Positions 16,599 through 25,349 of a stretch of DNA of 64,000 nt are shown one piece after another. How positions within the stretch are numbered: the stretch's first letter is position 1; each line of letters begins with the position of its first letter. The notes under the pieces were generated by a model that saw only the letters and a list, made by a program, of their open reading frames with translations, was not told the origin of the DNA and searched no databases. The stretch is from NCBI RefSeq assembly GCF_000631985.1, contig NZ_JFYN01000012.1:594857-658856 (forward strand). Direction: 5' to 3'. The position numbers and the translations under genes were made by a program. Source of the DNA: Pseudomonas sp. RIT288. Lineage in GTDB: Bacteria > Pseudomonadota > Gammaproteobacteria > Pseudomonadales > Pseudomonadaceae.

Positions 16599-17942
16599 AT
16601 GACAACCGATGGCCAGGGTTCACTCGCGCAGCGACTGACCGGCATTGATGAGATCGAATGTGTCACGCCGGATTTGAACGGCGTGCCGCGCGGCAAGGTG
16701 ATGACCGCCGAGGGTTTTCTCGAAGGGCGGCGTTTGCAGATGGCGCGGGGAGTGCTGCTGCAATGCATCATGGGCGGTTATCCGCCGGCGCGGTTTTACG
16801 GCAGCGATGACGGCGACCTGGCGCTGGTCGCCGAGCCGAGCATGATCCATCCCCTGCCATGGAGCGACGAACCGCGTGCCCTGGCCATCTGCGATGCCGA
16901 CGAACTGAGCGGCGAAAGCTCCAACCTGTCGACCCGTGGTCAACTCAAAAAAGTCATCGCCCGTTACGCCGCACATGGCTTGGCGCCAGTGGTGGCGACC
17001 GAGCTGGAATTCTTCGTCTTCGCGCCGAACACCGATCCGACCCAGCCGTTCCGTCCGCCGGTAGGTCTTGATGGGCGCCGCGAGGATGGTCAGTCGGCGT
17101 TCAGCGTCAGCTCCAACAATGGCCTGAGGCCGTTCTTCAGCGAAGTCTATAAATGCATGGCAGCCCTCGGTCTGCCACGCGATACCTTCATGCATGAGAT
17201 GGGCGTCAGCCAGTTCGAGATCAACTTGCTGCACGGTGATCCGCTGTTGCTGGCCGACCAGACCTTCCTGTTCAAACACTTGCTCAAGGAAGTCGCGCTC
17301 AAGCATGGCCTGAGTGTAGTGTGCATGGCCAAGCCGCTGGCGCACACGCCGGGCAGTTCGATGCACATTCACCAAAGCCTGGTCGAGATCGCCACCGGCA
17401 ACAATGTGTTCAGTGACCAGAGCGGCGAGCCGACGGCGATGTTCCACCATTTCATCGGCGGGCAGCAGGCGGGCATGGCGGATTTCACCGCGCTGTTCGC
17501 GCCGAACGTGAACTCCTATCAGCGTCTGTGCCACCCGTATGCGTCGCCGAACAATGCCTGCTGGTCGCACGACAACCGTGCGGCAGGGCTGCGGATTCCG
17601 GCCAGTTCGCCGGCGGCCCGGCGCGTCGAAAACCGCTTGCCCGGCGCCGATGCCAACCCGTATCTGGCGATTGCCGCGAGCCTGGCCGCCGGCTTGCATG
17701 GGATCGAGCATGCGCTGGAACCGACTGCGGCGATTCAGGGCGAATTCGAAGTACCGGACAATCTTTCGCTGCCGTGTACCTTGAATGCCGCACTCGAACG
17801 TCTGAAACGTAGCCAATTGGCCAGGGAACTGTTCGGACAGGAGTTCATCGAAGGCTACATCGCTTCGAAGACCATGGAGTTGACCAGCTTCTTTGATGAA
17901 ATCACTCCCTGGGAACGGCGTGTTCTAGCAGCCCAGGCCTGA
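16599..17942 (+). CDS. Glutamine synthetase-family ligase (gamma-glutamylpolyamine synthetase-like)
   Basis: 447 residues. Glutamine synthetase fold with TELEFFVF (metal-binding Glu), FEINLLHGDPL, a GSSMHIHQSL active-site loop and PYASPNNACWSHDNR. The length and sequence type fit PuuA/SpuI-like enzymes that glutamylate polyamines or amino acids rather than GlnA. The start at 16599 follows AACAAGGA; the frame is open further upstream only across the REPIN. An MFS gene starts 69 bp downstream. The substrate is inferred. Confidence 0.85.
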   Translation: MTTDGQGSLAQRLTGIDEIECVTPDLNGVPRGKVMTAEGFLEGRRLQMARGVLLQCIMGGYPPARFYGSDDGDLALVAEPSMIHPLPWSDEPRALAICDADELSGESSNLSTRGQLKKVIARYAAHGLAPVVATELEFFVFAPNTDPTQPFRPPVGLDGRREDGQSAFSVSSNNGLRPFFSEVYKCMAALGLPRDTFMHEMGVSQFEINLLHGDPLLLADQTFLFKHLLKEVALKHGLSVVCMAKPLAHTPGSSMHIHQSLVEIATGNNVFSDQSGEPTAMFHHFIGGQQAGMADFTALFAPNVNSYQRLCHPYASPNNACWSHDNRAAGLRIPASSPAARRVENRLPGADANPYLAIAASLAAGLHGIEHALEPTAAIQGEFEVPDNLSLPCTLNAALERLKRSQLARELFGQEFIEGYIASKTMELTSFFDEITPWERRVLAAQA

Positions 17943-18011
17943 CTAACTGTCGCCGTCGGGCTATCGTCTTGATAGTCCGATACTCACTGCAAGGAGCCGC
18001 TCGGAACGCCG

Positions 18012-19400
18012 ATGCGCCAAATCTGGAAATCCTTTCGAGCGCTGTATTTCGCCTCGCTGATGATGTTGATCGGCTCGGGCCTTCTATCTACATACCTGGC
18101 ATTGCGCCTGGCCGCGGACAATGTCGACGGGCTGTGGGTCGGTGCGCTGATGGCCGCCAACTATTTCGGCCTGGTACTGGGCGGCAAGATCGGTCACCGC
18201 TTGATCGCCCGGGTCGGACACATTCGAGCGTATTCGGCGTGTGCCGGGATCGTCGGCGCGGCGGTGCTCGGGCATGGCCTGGTCGACTGGCTGCCGGCAT
18301 GGCTGGTGCTGCGGACCATCGTCGGTCTGGGCATGATGTGCCAGTACATGGTGATCGAGAGCTGGCTCAACGAGCAGGCCGACGCCAACCAGCGCGGGCT
18401 GGTGTTCAGCGGCTACATGATCGCTTCGTATCTGGGGCTGGTGCTCGGTCAGCTGATTCTGGTCATGCACCCGGGCCTCGGTCTGGAGCTGCTGATGCTG
18501 GTCGCCCTGTGTTTTGCCCTGTGTCTGGTGCCAGTGGCGCTGACCCGGCGGATTCACCCGGCGCCGCTGCATCCGGCACCGATGGAACCGCGCTTCTTTA
18601 TCAAGCGAGTGCCGCAGTCGTTGAGCACGGTGCTCGGTGCAGGCCTGATCATCGGCTCGTTCTACGGTCTGGCACCACTGTATGCATCGCAGCAGGGGCT
18701 TTCGACCGAACAGGTCGGTCTGTTCATGGGTAGCTGCATTTTTGCCGGACTGCTGGTGCAGTGGCCGTTGGGCTGGCTGTCCGACCGTTATGACCGGGCG
18801 CTGCTGATTCGTTGTTTTGCCGGGTTCCTGGCGGTAGCGGCATTGCCGTTGGCGATCTTGCCGCAGGTGCCGCTGGAAGTTCTGTTTGTCGTCGGGTTCA
18901 TGTGTTCGCTGGTGCAGTTCTGCCTGTATCCGCTGGCGGTGGCGTTCTCCAACGACCACGTCGAGGGCGATCGCCGGGTGTCGCTGACGGCGATGCTGCT
19001 GGTGACCTACGGTGTCGGCGCGAGTATCGGCCCGCTGCTGGCCGGGGTGCTGATGAAGCTGTTCGGCAGTCAGAGCCTGTACGCGTTCTTCAGCTTTTTT
19101 GCGCTGGTGCTGGTGTGGCGCATCCGGCCGAAAGCGGTGACCAATCTGCATCAGGTCGACGACGCACCGCTGCATCACGTGGCGATGCCGGACAGCATGT
19201 CCAGCTCGCCGCTGGTGGCCGCGCTCGACCCGCGAGTGGATGAGCAGGTGGTGCAGGAGCAGATGCAGACCACGGTTACGCCGGAACCGGAACCGGAGTC
19301 GGAGCCAGAACCCGAAGTGCAGCCTGAAGCGGCGGTGGAAACTGATCCGGCTGATGGCGGCGATAAACCGACGCCGGACATCAGTGGTGCCAGGCCCTGA
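18012..19400 (+). CDS. MFS transporter (YcaD-like) with acidic C-terminal tail
   Basis: 462 residues with about 12 membrane helices, and the MFS loop patterns GGKIGHRLIARVG after helix 2 and GWLSDRYDR after helix 8. The last 60 or so residues are cytoplasmic, with a Pro-Glu repeat (TPEPEPESEPEPEVQPE) that is unusual for the family. The start MRQIWKSF follows AAGGAG. It may form an operon with the ligase gene 69 bp upstream. Substrate unknown; amine or amino-acid related export is a guess from context. Confidence 0.88.
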   Translation: MRQIWKSFRALYFASLMMLIGSGLLSTYLALRLAADNVDGLWVGALMAANYFGLVLGGKIGHRLIARVGHIRAYSACAGIVGAAVLGHGLVDWLPAWLVLRTIVGLGMMCQYMVIESWLNEQADANQRGLVFSGYMIASYLGLVLGQLILVMHPGLGLELLMLVALCFALCLVPVALTRRIHPAPLHPAPMEPRFFIKRVPQSLSTVLGAGLIIGSFYGLAPLYASQQGLSTEQVGLFMGSCIFAGLLVQWPLGWLSDRYDRALLIRCFAGFLAVAALPLAILPQVPLEVLFVVGFMCSLVQFCLYPLAVAFSNDHVEGDRRVSLTAMLLVTYGVGASIGPLLAGVLMKLFGSQSLYAFFSFFALVLVWRIRPKAVTNLHQVDDAPLHHVAMPDSMSSSPLVAALDPRVDEQVVQEQMQTTVTPEPEPESEPEPEVQPEAAVETDPADGGDKPTPDISGARP

Positions 19401-19441
19401 GTCGGGTGATGGCAACACTGTTCAAAGAATGATGCTTTAAC

Positions 19442-19575
19442 TGTGGTGAGGGGATTTATCCCCGACCGGCTGCGAAGCAGTCGCAAAATCAACGCATGCG
19501 AAGTATCTGATACTGCGCATCGGCAGGTTTTGGGGGCGCTACGCGACCCATCGGGGATAAATCCCCTCGCCACAG
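19442..19575. repeat. REPIN-like inverted pair, family D
   Basis: GTGGTGAGGGGATTTATCCCCGA at the left and TCGGGGATAAATCCCCTCGCCAC at the right with about 88 bp between. It is intergenic, downstream of both convergent genes. Confidence 0.85.
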
Positions 19576-19604
19576 GGATCTCCCGGCCAAGACGGGACAA
19601 TGGA

Positions 19605-19638
19605 AATAAAAAAGGGCAGTCCCGCGAGGGACTGCCCA
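19605..19638 (-). terminator. Intrinsic terminator of the flgAMN-ycgR unit
   Basis: Minus-strand stem GGGCAGTCCC / GGGACTGCCC with a 4-base loop and a T-run (TTTTTTATTT), 20 bp after the ycgR stop. Confidence 0.92.
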
Positions 19639-19657
19639 TTCTATTTGCCTGCAGGAA

Positions 19658-20404
19658 TTACATATCGTCTTTATCGAACCGGCGTGCTTCACGCTGCAGC
19701 TGATAGACAAAGCGTTCGACGTTACGCGCTGCCTGGCCACTGATGTTGTGGAAGCGCAGGCCGGCGAAGGTGATGTTGAGCTTTTCTTCGAAGTGCAGAT
19801 AACGCAGTTCGACCGAGATGGGCTGATTGCCGAACAGCGGGGTGGCGATCATGCGGTCGTAGACCTGGCCCAGTTGCAGGCGGTCGGTGATGTCGCCCTC
19901 AAAGCGCAGCTTGCATCCGGTGGCGGAAATATCCAGCAGTTTGCCGCTGATCGGCGCCTTGAGCTTTTCGCCGCCGAGTTCGACGCTGACCAGGTCAGTC
20001 AGCTTCAGGGCCGCGCGAAAGGCGTTGCGGCGCTGGTGGTAAACCACTTCGGTCGGCAGTTCGCCGGTGTAGAAGCGATCGCCCTCGGACTCTTCAATGT
20101 TCAGCGTACCGGTGCATTCCCAGGCGATGCGCACGCCATCGTGGAAACCTTCGACCTTGAACGGTTCGCCCGCCAGCAGAAAACGCTCGCCATCGCGCGG
20201 GATCATTTCGTCCAGGGCAATCGTCGCGGTTTCGCGGTCGACCTGGATCAGGTAGCTCTGGAAGCGCTGGCTGCGCTCATGGAACGTGATGATCAGCGGA
20301 TCGTGGCTTTCTTGCAGCTGGCGCAGGTTGCTGGAGATTTCCAGGGGCGTGGTCAGCACCTTTGGGGGCTGCGGACTATCATCCGCGCTTAGGGCGTTTG
20401 GCAC
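19658..20404 (-). CDS. ycgR: Flagellar brake protein YcgR (PilZ domain)
   Basis: Binds c-di-GMP and slows the flagellar motor. 248 residues: N-terminal YcgR domain (about 20-115), then PilZ with QRRNAFR (RxxxR, about 124-130) and DISATGCKL (D/NxSxxG, about 158-166), the two c-di-GMP motifs. It is the last gene of a leftward run flgA-flgM-flgN-ycgR, 92 bp after flgN. This links c-di-GMP control to flagellar assembly genes. Confidence 0.93.
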   Translation of the reverse strand: MPNALSADDSPQPPKVLTTPLEISSNLRQLQESHDPLIITFHERSQRFQSYLIQVDRETATIALDEMIPRDGERFLLAGEPFKVEGFHDGVRIAWECTGTLNIEESEGDRFYTGELPTEVVYHQRRNAFRAALKLTDLVSVELGGEKLKAPISGKLLDISATGCKLRFEGDITDRLQLGQVYDRMIATPLFGNQPISVELRYLHFEEKLNITFAGLRFHNISGQAARNVERFVYQLQREARRFDKDDM

Positions 20405-20496
20405 GTTTTCTCAATCTCCAGACAAAATTTGACTACGACTTGCCAGCATTTTGCCAGCATGTTCCGCGGGTTGATAGTGCAGGCACATCGAATGGC

Positions 20497-20964
20497 TCAC
20501 GCCTGGCTGAGCGTACGCGGCTTGGTGGGTTTGGCGAAAGTGCCCGAGGCGTCATACAACGCTGGCGGCTCGCCCCCGGTGAGGATTTTCAGCTGATTGG
20601 CCGTGGCGGCCTGCTGAATCTGGATCGACTGGCCGTTCTTGACGTTGGCCGCCTGGCACTGGGCAATCAGGTCGGTCAGCACGTCACTCTGGGCCAACAA
20701 CTGGTCGCCTATGCTCGAGTGGCTGGCCAGTTGCTCCAGGCCCTGACGGTCGAGCGGCAGGTTGAGGCTGGCGAGGATTTCGCTGCGCTTGCGGCCATGC
20801 TGTTCAAGCAAAATGATCAATGCCTGTTTGCGCGCCAGAATATCTTCGAGCAAAGGCATGTCGCGACCGTGCAAGGCGAGGGACTCGGTTTGCAGTAACT
20901 CCAGCAATTGTTGAGCTGGAGCAAAGTCGTCGGTGATCAGTTGCAATAAATTAGTGTCGTGCAT
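20497..20964 (-). CDS. flgN: Flagellar export chaperone FlgN
   Basis: Chaperone for the hook-junction proteins FlgK and FlgL. 155 residues, mainly alpha-helical (LLQLITDDFAPAQQLLELLQ at the N-terminus, typical FlgN pattern). It lies 48 bp after flgM. Together they form the FliA-transcribed anti-sigma/chaperone pair found across proteobacteria. Confidence 0.93.
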   Translation of the reverse strand: MHDTNLLQLITDDFAPAQQLLELLQTESLALHGRDMPLLEDILARKQALIILLEQHGRKRSEILASLNLPLDRQGLEQLASHSSIGDQLLAQSDVLTDLIAQCQAANVKNGQSIQIQQAATANQLKILTGGEPPALYDASGTFAKPTKPRTLSQA

Positions 20965-21012
20965 GGCTGGCCTTGGGTTTTAAGCGTCCAAAAGCCTGGC
21001 GCCGGCAAAAGC

Positions 21013-21339
21013 CTAGCGCTGGGCTTCGAAGTTGAGCAGTTTGCTGGCTACACGGTTGCTGTCGACTTTATAGCTGCCATCGGCAATCGCTGCTTTCAAC
21101 TCGGCCACCCGGGCTTTGTCGACGGCAGGCTGATCGCGCAGCTTGTCAGTGACCTTCTGCAACTGTTGAGCCTCATTGCTGAGGTGTACCGATTCCCCGC
21201 TTTTTGCGGTACTGGCCGTTTCGGCCTGGGTATTCAGCGGCGCGGAGGTGCCGGATTCGGCGGTTTCCTTGGCGTTGCTGGTACGTGTACTGCCCGTAAG
21301 TGACGAGGAGCTGTTCAAACGGCTGAAATCGATGACCAT
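21013..21339 (-). CDS. flgM: Anti-sigma-28 factor FlgM
   Basis: Binds and holds FliA until hook completion, then is exported. 108 residues with a low-complexity Ser/Thr N-terminus ([20 protein letters not shown]) and the sigma-binding C-terminus ([20 protein letters not shown]...VASKLLNFE). The start at 21339 fits the family; the frame extends upstream without support. It is controlled by a close sigma-28 promoter at 21375-21401. Confidence 0.95.
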   Translation of the reverse strand: MVIDFSRLNSSSSLTGSTRTSNAKETAESGTSAPLNTQAETASTAKSGESVHLSNEAQQLQKVTDKLRDQPAVDKARVAELKAAIADGSYKVDSNRVASKLLNFEAQR

Positions 21340-21374
21340 GTTAAAAACCTCTGGGAATTTGGACGCTTGCCATG

Positions 21375-21401
21375 TTCTCGGCCATTCCCTGGAAAACTTT
21401 A
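21375..21401 (-). promoter_or_regulatory. Sigma-28 (FliA) promoter of flgM
   Basis: Minus strand: TAAAGTTT (21394-21401), 11-bp spacer, GCCGAGAA (21375-21382). This matches the FliA consensus TAAAGTTT-N11-GCCGATAA at 15 of 16 positions, 36 bp before the flgM start. Confidence 0.9.
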
Positions 21402-21499
21402 GGCTCACTTTGCAATGAGCTGTATGTGCCGAAGCGTGTTCTGCTTCGGCACAGTTTAGGGAAGCGTCGAGGCCGGCGCCAGTGTTCTCCTTGAGCGTC

Positions 21500-22261
21500 T
21501 TACATGGCCACTTCCACTTGGCCCGGCGCGATGACCTGCGCCTTGATCACCCGGTTGGAATTGAGGTTTTTTACCCGGATCTGTTCTTTCAGGCCGCCAT
21601 TGGCCAGGGCTTCGCCGGGCATGCGCACGGCGAGCGTACCGCTGCGGGCGATGATGACCACCTGATCACCCTTGCGCACCACTTCAGCCTGTTCCAGGTG
21701 CACTAGGGTAATCACCTGATCGGCGACCGTTGGTCGGGTTAATTTCTGCCCGATGGCTTCATCCACCGACGTCAGGAAACCCTGATTGATCTGGCTGATG
21801 TCGCGTTCACGCAAGGTCACGTCTTGCGGCTCGATAATTCCGGCGCGTTTCAGCGGGCGAGTGGTGGTGACAATCTCGCGAAACAGGCGGACTTGAGCGG
21901 GCACGAACACCGTCCACGGCGAGCTTCCCTCGCACCTGACCTTGACCGTAACCCGGCCCAGCGGACGTGCCGGACTCTCCAGCGACGCTGTCAATTCCTT
22001 GTCGCACATAGGCATGCGCATACGCGGATCGAGCTGGTTGACCTCGATTTCGTAGCGGCCTTCCGTTTGACTGGTAGCCAGATAGTCTTCTACGGTGAAC
22101 TCAAGAAAGCCCTGAGTGACGCCGATAAGCATGTCAGGCAAGGTAACCGTATCAGCACCGGCAGGGCTGCCAGCGAGAAAAAAGCAGACGGCAGACGTCG
22201 CGCACAGCGCTTTGCGGGTGCGGGAGGTCAGGTGTCGGAAAAATGTCGTTTGAGCGTTCAT
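21500..22261 (-). CDS. flgA: Flagellar P-ring assembly chaperone FlgA
   Basis: Periplasmic chaperone for FlgI. 253 residues. Signal peptide (about 15-36, [17 protein letters not shown]), N-terminal domain with the cysteines of RMPMCDKEL and VRCEGSSPW, and a C-terminal SAF domain (about 130 onward). The start at 22261 gives the signal peptide; the ATG of the longer frame at 22378 lies in the divergent cheV leader. A sigma-54 promoter directly abuts the start, which would leave almost no 5' leader. Confidence 0.93.
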   Translation of the reverse strand: MNAQTTFFRHLTSRTRKALCATSAVCFFLAGSPAGADTVTLPDMLIGVTQGFLEFTVEDYLATSQTEGRYEIEVNQLDPRMRMPMCDKELTASLESPARPLGRVTVKVRCEGSSPWTVFVPAQVRLFREIVTTTRPLKRAGIIEPQDVTLRERDISQINQGFLTSVDEAIGQKLTRPTVADQVITLVHLEQAEVVRKGDQVVIIARSGTLAVRMPGEALANGGLKEQIRVKNLNSNRVIKAQVIAPGQVEVAM

Positions 22262-22272
22262 ACGAGTTAAAA

Positions 22273-22288
22273 AGCAAGCGCCGTGCCG
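22273..22288 (-). promoter_or_regulatory. Sigma-54 promoter of flgA
   Basis: Minus strand CGGCAC-GGCGC-TTGCT, with the -24 GG and -12 GC elements correctly spaced. The core shares GGCACGGCGCTTGCT with the flgB promoter at 24422. Expected transcription start is about 22262, at the flgA ATG. Confidence 0.8.
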
Positions 22289-22343
22289 TTTAGCAATGAA
22301 TGTGCGTCGCAACAACACTTGGCGTTGGTGTAGGAGTCTGGGC

Positions 22344-23276
22344 ATGGCTGGTGTAATGGATTCGGTGAACCAGCGCACGCAACTGGTAGGGCAGAATCGC
22401 CTGGAGCTGTTGTTGTTCCGTCTCGACGGTCAACAGCTCTACGGCATCAACGTGTTCAAGGTGCGGGAAGTGCTGCAATGCCCGTCGCTGACGTTGATGC
22501 CCAAGTCCAGTCCTGTCGTGTGCGGGGTGGCGAATATCCGGGGGGCGACCATTCCGATCCTTGATCTGGCAATGGCGACCGGTTCCGGGGCGTTGAAAGA
22601 CAAGAACAGTCCGTTCGTGATCATCACGGAGTACAACACCAAGACCCAGGGTTTCCTGGTTCGCTCGGTGGAGCGCATCGTCAACATGAACTGGGAAGAG
22701 ATCCATCCGCCGCCCAAGGGCACGGGTCGCGATCATTACCTGACCGCTGTGACTCGAGTCGACAATCAGTTAGTCGAAATCATCGATGTCGAGAAGGTGC
22801 TGGCGGAAGTGGCGCCGACACCCGAGGCGATTTCGGTCGGCGTGGTGGATGTCGAGACCCAGAGCAAGGCGTTGTCGCTGCGGGTGCTGACGGTCGATGA
22901 CTCGTCGGTGGCGCGCAAGCAGGTCACGCGTTGCCTGCAGACGGTTGGTGTCGAAGTGGTGGCGCTGAACGACGGCAAGCAGGCGCTGGATTACCTGCGC
23001 AAGCTGGTCGATGAGGGCAAGAAGCCGGAAGAAGAGTTCCTGATGATGATTTCCGACATCGAGATGCCGGAGATGGACGGGTACACCCTGACGGCGGAGA
23101 TTCGCAGCGACCCGCGCATGCAAAAGCTTCATATCATCCTGCATACTTCGTTGTCGGGGGTATTCAATCAGGCGATGGTCAAGAAAGTCGGTGCCGATGA
23201 CTTCCTGGCCAAATTCCGTCCTGATGACCTGGCATCCCGGGTAGTCGACCGGATCAAAGCAGCAGATATCAGCTAG
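22344..23276 (+). CDS. cheV: Chemotaxis coupling protein CheV
   Basis: CheW-like coupling domain (about 18-160) fused to a receiver (about 180-305) with acidic DDSS, phospho-acceptor in SDIEMPEMDGY and conserved K in DFLAKF. 310 residues, typical. The start at 22344 follows AGGAG at 8 bp; an ATG 16 codons upstream lacks a site. It is divergent from flgA and 46 bp before cheR, the arrangement known in Pseudomonas. Confidence 0.96.
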   Translation: MAGVMDSVNQRTQLVGQNRLELLLFRLDGQQLYGINVFKVREVLQCPSLTLMPKSSPVVCGVANIRGATIPILDLAMATGSGALKDKNSPFVIITEYNTKTQGFLVRSVERIVNMNWEEIHPPPKGTGRDHYLTAVTRVDNQLVEIIDVEKVLAEVAPTPEAISVGVVDVETQSKALSLRVLTVDDSSVARKQVTRCLQTVGVEVVALNDGKQALDYLRKLVDEGKKPEEEFLMMISDIEMPEMDGYTLTAEIRSDPRMQKLHIILHTSLSGVFNQAMVKKVGADDFLAKFRPDDLASRVVDRIKAADIS

Positions 23277-23322
23277 GGGCCTTCTGCCCCTGGCGGTCAA
23301 CACGATTTAAGAGGCGGCATCA

Positions 23323-24150
23323 TTGTCTACGGGTAATTTGGATTTCGAACAATTCCGGGTCTTCCTGGAAAAAGCCTGTGGCATTTTGCTCGGTGAAAAC
23401 AAGCAGTACCTGGTCTCGAGCCGTCTCAACAAACTGATGGAGCAGCAAGGCATCAAGTCCCTGGGTGAGCTGGTACAGCGCATCCAGACCCAGCCGCGCA
23501 GCGGTTTGCGCGAGCAGGTGGTCGATGCCATGACGACCAACGAGACCCTGTGGTTTCGTGACACCTATCCGTTTGAAGTCTTGAAGAACAAGGTGCTGCC
23601 CGAGGCGATCAAGGCCAGTCCCAACCAGCGTCTGCGGATCTGGTCGGCGGCGTGCTCGTCGGGTCAGGAACCGTATTCGCTGTCGATGTCGATCGACGAG
23701 TTCGAACGCAGCAACCTCGGTCAGTTGAAGATGGGCGTGCAGATCGTTGCCACCGACCTGTCCGGCAGCATGCTGACCAACTGCAAGACCGGCGAATACG
23801 ACAGCCTGGCGATCGGCCGCGGTTTGTCCGCCGATCGTCTGCAGCGCTACTTCGACCCGAAAGGGCCGGGGCGCTGGGTGATCAAGGCGCCGATCAAGAA
23901 CCGGGTGGAATTCCGTTCGTTCAACCTGCTCGACAGCTACGCGAGTCTGGGCAAGTTCGACATCGTGTTCTGCCGCAACGTGCTGATCTACTTCTCCGCC
24001 GAGGTGAAGAAAGACATCCTGTTGCGCATTCACAGCACGCTGAAGCCGGGCGGCTATCTGTTCCTTGGCGCTTCCGAGGCGCTGAACGGTTTGCCGGATC
24101 ATTACCAGATGGTCCAGTGCAGCCCGGGGATCATTTACCAGGCGAAGTGA
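23323..24150 (+). CDS. cheR: Chemotaxis protein methyltransferase CheR
   Basis: Methylates chemoreceptor glutamates with S-adenosylmethionine. 275 residues. CheR N-terminal helical domain, then the SAM fold with IWSAACSSGQEPYSLSM, IVATDLSGSML and FDIVFCRNVLIYF. The start is TTG at 23323, chosen because AAGAGG lies 8 bp upstream and it encodes the family N-terminus; the first ATG would remove about 38 residues. An intrinsic terminator follows. Confidence 0.96.
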   Translation: MSTGNLDFEQFRVFLEKACGILLGENKQYLVSSRLNKLMEQQGIKSLGELVQRIQTQPRSGLREQVVDAMTTNETLWFRDTYPFEVLKNKVLPEAIKASPNQRLRIWSAACSSGQEPYSLSMSIDEFERSNLGQLKMGVQIVATDLSGSMLTNCKTGEYDSLAIGRGLSADRLQRYFDPKGPGRWVIKAPIKNRVEFRSFNLLDSYASLGKFDIVFCRNVLIYFSAEVKKDILLRIHSTLKPGGYLFLGASEALNGLPDHYQMVQCSPGIIYQAK

Positions 24151-24175
24151 AACAAGGCATCAGGCATACAAAATC

Positions 24176-24200
24176 GGGAGCCCCGAGGGCTCCCTTTTTT
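24176..24200 (+). terminator. Terminator of cheV-cheR
   Basis: Perfect 8-bp stem GGGAGCCC / GGGCTCCC, loop CGA and six T, 25 bp after the cheR stop. Confidence 0.93.
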
Positions 24201-24220
24201 ATGCCTGATGCTTTGTTTCA

Positions 24221-24310
24221 TGTAGGAGCTGCCGAAGGCTGCGATCTTTTGATCTTGATCTTGATTTAAAAAACAAGATCAAAAGATCGCAGCCTTCGGC
24301 AGCTCCTACA
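24221..24310. repeat. REPIN, family C
   Basis: TGTAGGAGCTGCCGAAGGCT at the left and its inverse at the right. The inner stem contains GATCTTTTGATCTTGATCTT, an early-stage version of the octamer expansion seen at 27922. It sits between the cheR terminator and the flgB promoter. Confidence 0.9.
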
Positions 24311-24421
24311 GGGGAGGCAGCGGCAGAAAAGCGGCAGCCAGCGGAAGCCGTTTGCCGCTTTTCTGGCATTACCGCTTTGCCGATACCCGGCAAAGCCCCG
24401 GTTTACGGGGGTTCTTCTGTT

Positions 24422-24437
24422 TGGCACGGCGCTTGCT
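24422..24437 (+). promoter_or_regulatory. Sigma-54 promoter of flgB operon
   Basis: TGGCAC-GGCGC-TTGCT, a full match to the -24/-12 consensus, 43 bp before the flgB start. In Pseudomonas the flgBCDE operon is RpoN-dependent with FleR as activator; that part is family knowledge. Confidence 0.93.
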
Positions 24438-24479
24438 AAAGCTCAGGTACGAAAAACCGGTCACCCGAAGGTTCCCGAC

Positions 24480-24887
24480 ATGAGCATCAGCTTCGATAAA
24501 GCGCTCGGCATTCACGAAAAGGCATTGGGCTTCCGCGCCCAGCGTGCCGAAGTGTTGGCCAACAACATCGCCAACGCCGATACCCCGAACTACAAGGCTC
24601 GGGATCTGGACTTCTCCAAAGTGCTCGAAGCACAGACCCAGAAGAACGCCAACGGCACCATCGCCCTGAACATGACCAACAGCCGTCACATCGAGGCTGA
24701 AGGCCTGGGCAATGGCGACGAGTCGCTGATGTATCGCACGCCGATGCAGCCTTCGATCGACCAGAACACCGTGGACGCTCAGCTTGAGCAGTCGAACTAC
24801 GCGGAAAACGCGGTCGGCTTCCAGGCCAGCTTCACCCTGCTCAACAGCAAATTCAAAGGGCTGGTGTCAGCCCTGCGCGGAGAGTAA
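24480..24887 (+). CDS. flgB: Flagellar proximal rod protein FlgB
   Basis: Rod subunit exported through the flagellar type III system. 135 residues. The N-terminal rod motif QRAEVLANNIANADTPNYKARDLDF and a C-terminal hydrophobic heptad region are intact. First gene of flgBCDE, 3 bp before flgC. Confidence 0.97.
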   Translation: MSISFDKALGIHEKALGFRAQRAEVLANNIANADTPNYKARDLDFSKVLEAQTQKNANGTIALNMTNSRHIEAEGLGNGDESLMYRTPMQPSIDQNTVDAQLEQSNYAENAVGFQASFTLLNSKFKGLVSALRGE

Positions 24888-24890
24888 TCC

Positions 24891-25334
24891 ATGTCCCTGT
24901 CCAGCGTTTTCAACATTGCCGGCAGCGGCATGAGCGCACAAACCACGCGTCTGAACACCGTGGCTTCGAACATCGCCAACGCCGAAACCGTTTCGTCGAG
25001 CATCGACCAGACCTACCGCGCCCGTCACCCGGTGTTCGCCACCATGTTCCAGGGCGGCCAGAACAGTGGCAGCAACTCGCTGTTCCAGAGCCAGGACGCC
25101 GCAGGGCAGGGCGTGCAGGTACTTGGCGTGGTCGAAGACCAGAGCAACCTCGAAGCGCGCTACGAGCCGAACCATCCGGCCGCTGACGCCAAAGGCTATG
25201 TCTACTACCCGAACGTCAACGTGGTGGAAGAAATGGCTGACATGATTTCCGCGAGCCGTTCGTTCCAGACCAACGCCGAAATGATGAACACCGCCAAAAC
25301 CATGATGCAGAAGGTACTGACCCTCGGTCAGTAA
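24891..25334 (+). CDS. flgC: Flagellar proximal rod protein FlgC
   Basis: 147 residues. N-terminal GMSAQTTRLNTVASNIANAET and C-terminal NVVEEMADMISASRSFQTNAE motifs of rod/hook proteins. Packed tightly between flgB and flgD (15 bp). Confidence 0.97.
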   Translation: MSLSSVFNIAGSGMSAQTTRLNTVASNIANAETVSSSIDQTYRARHPVFATMFQGGQNSGSNSLFQSQDAAGQGVQVLGVVEDQSNLEARYEPNHPAADAKGYVYYPNVNVVEEMADMISASRSFQTNAEMMNTAKTMMQKVLTLGQ

Positions 25335-25349
25335 TAAGGGGCGACTGCC

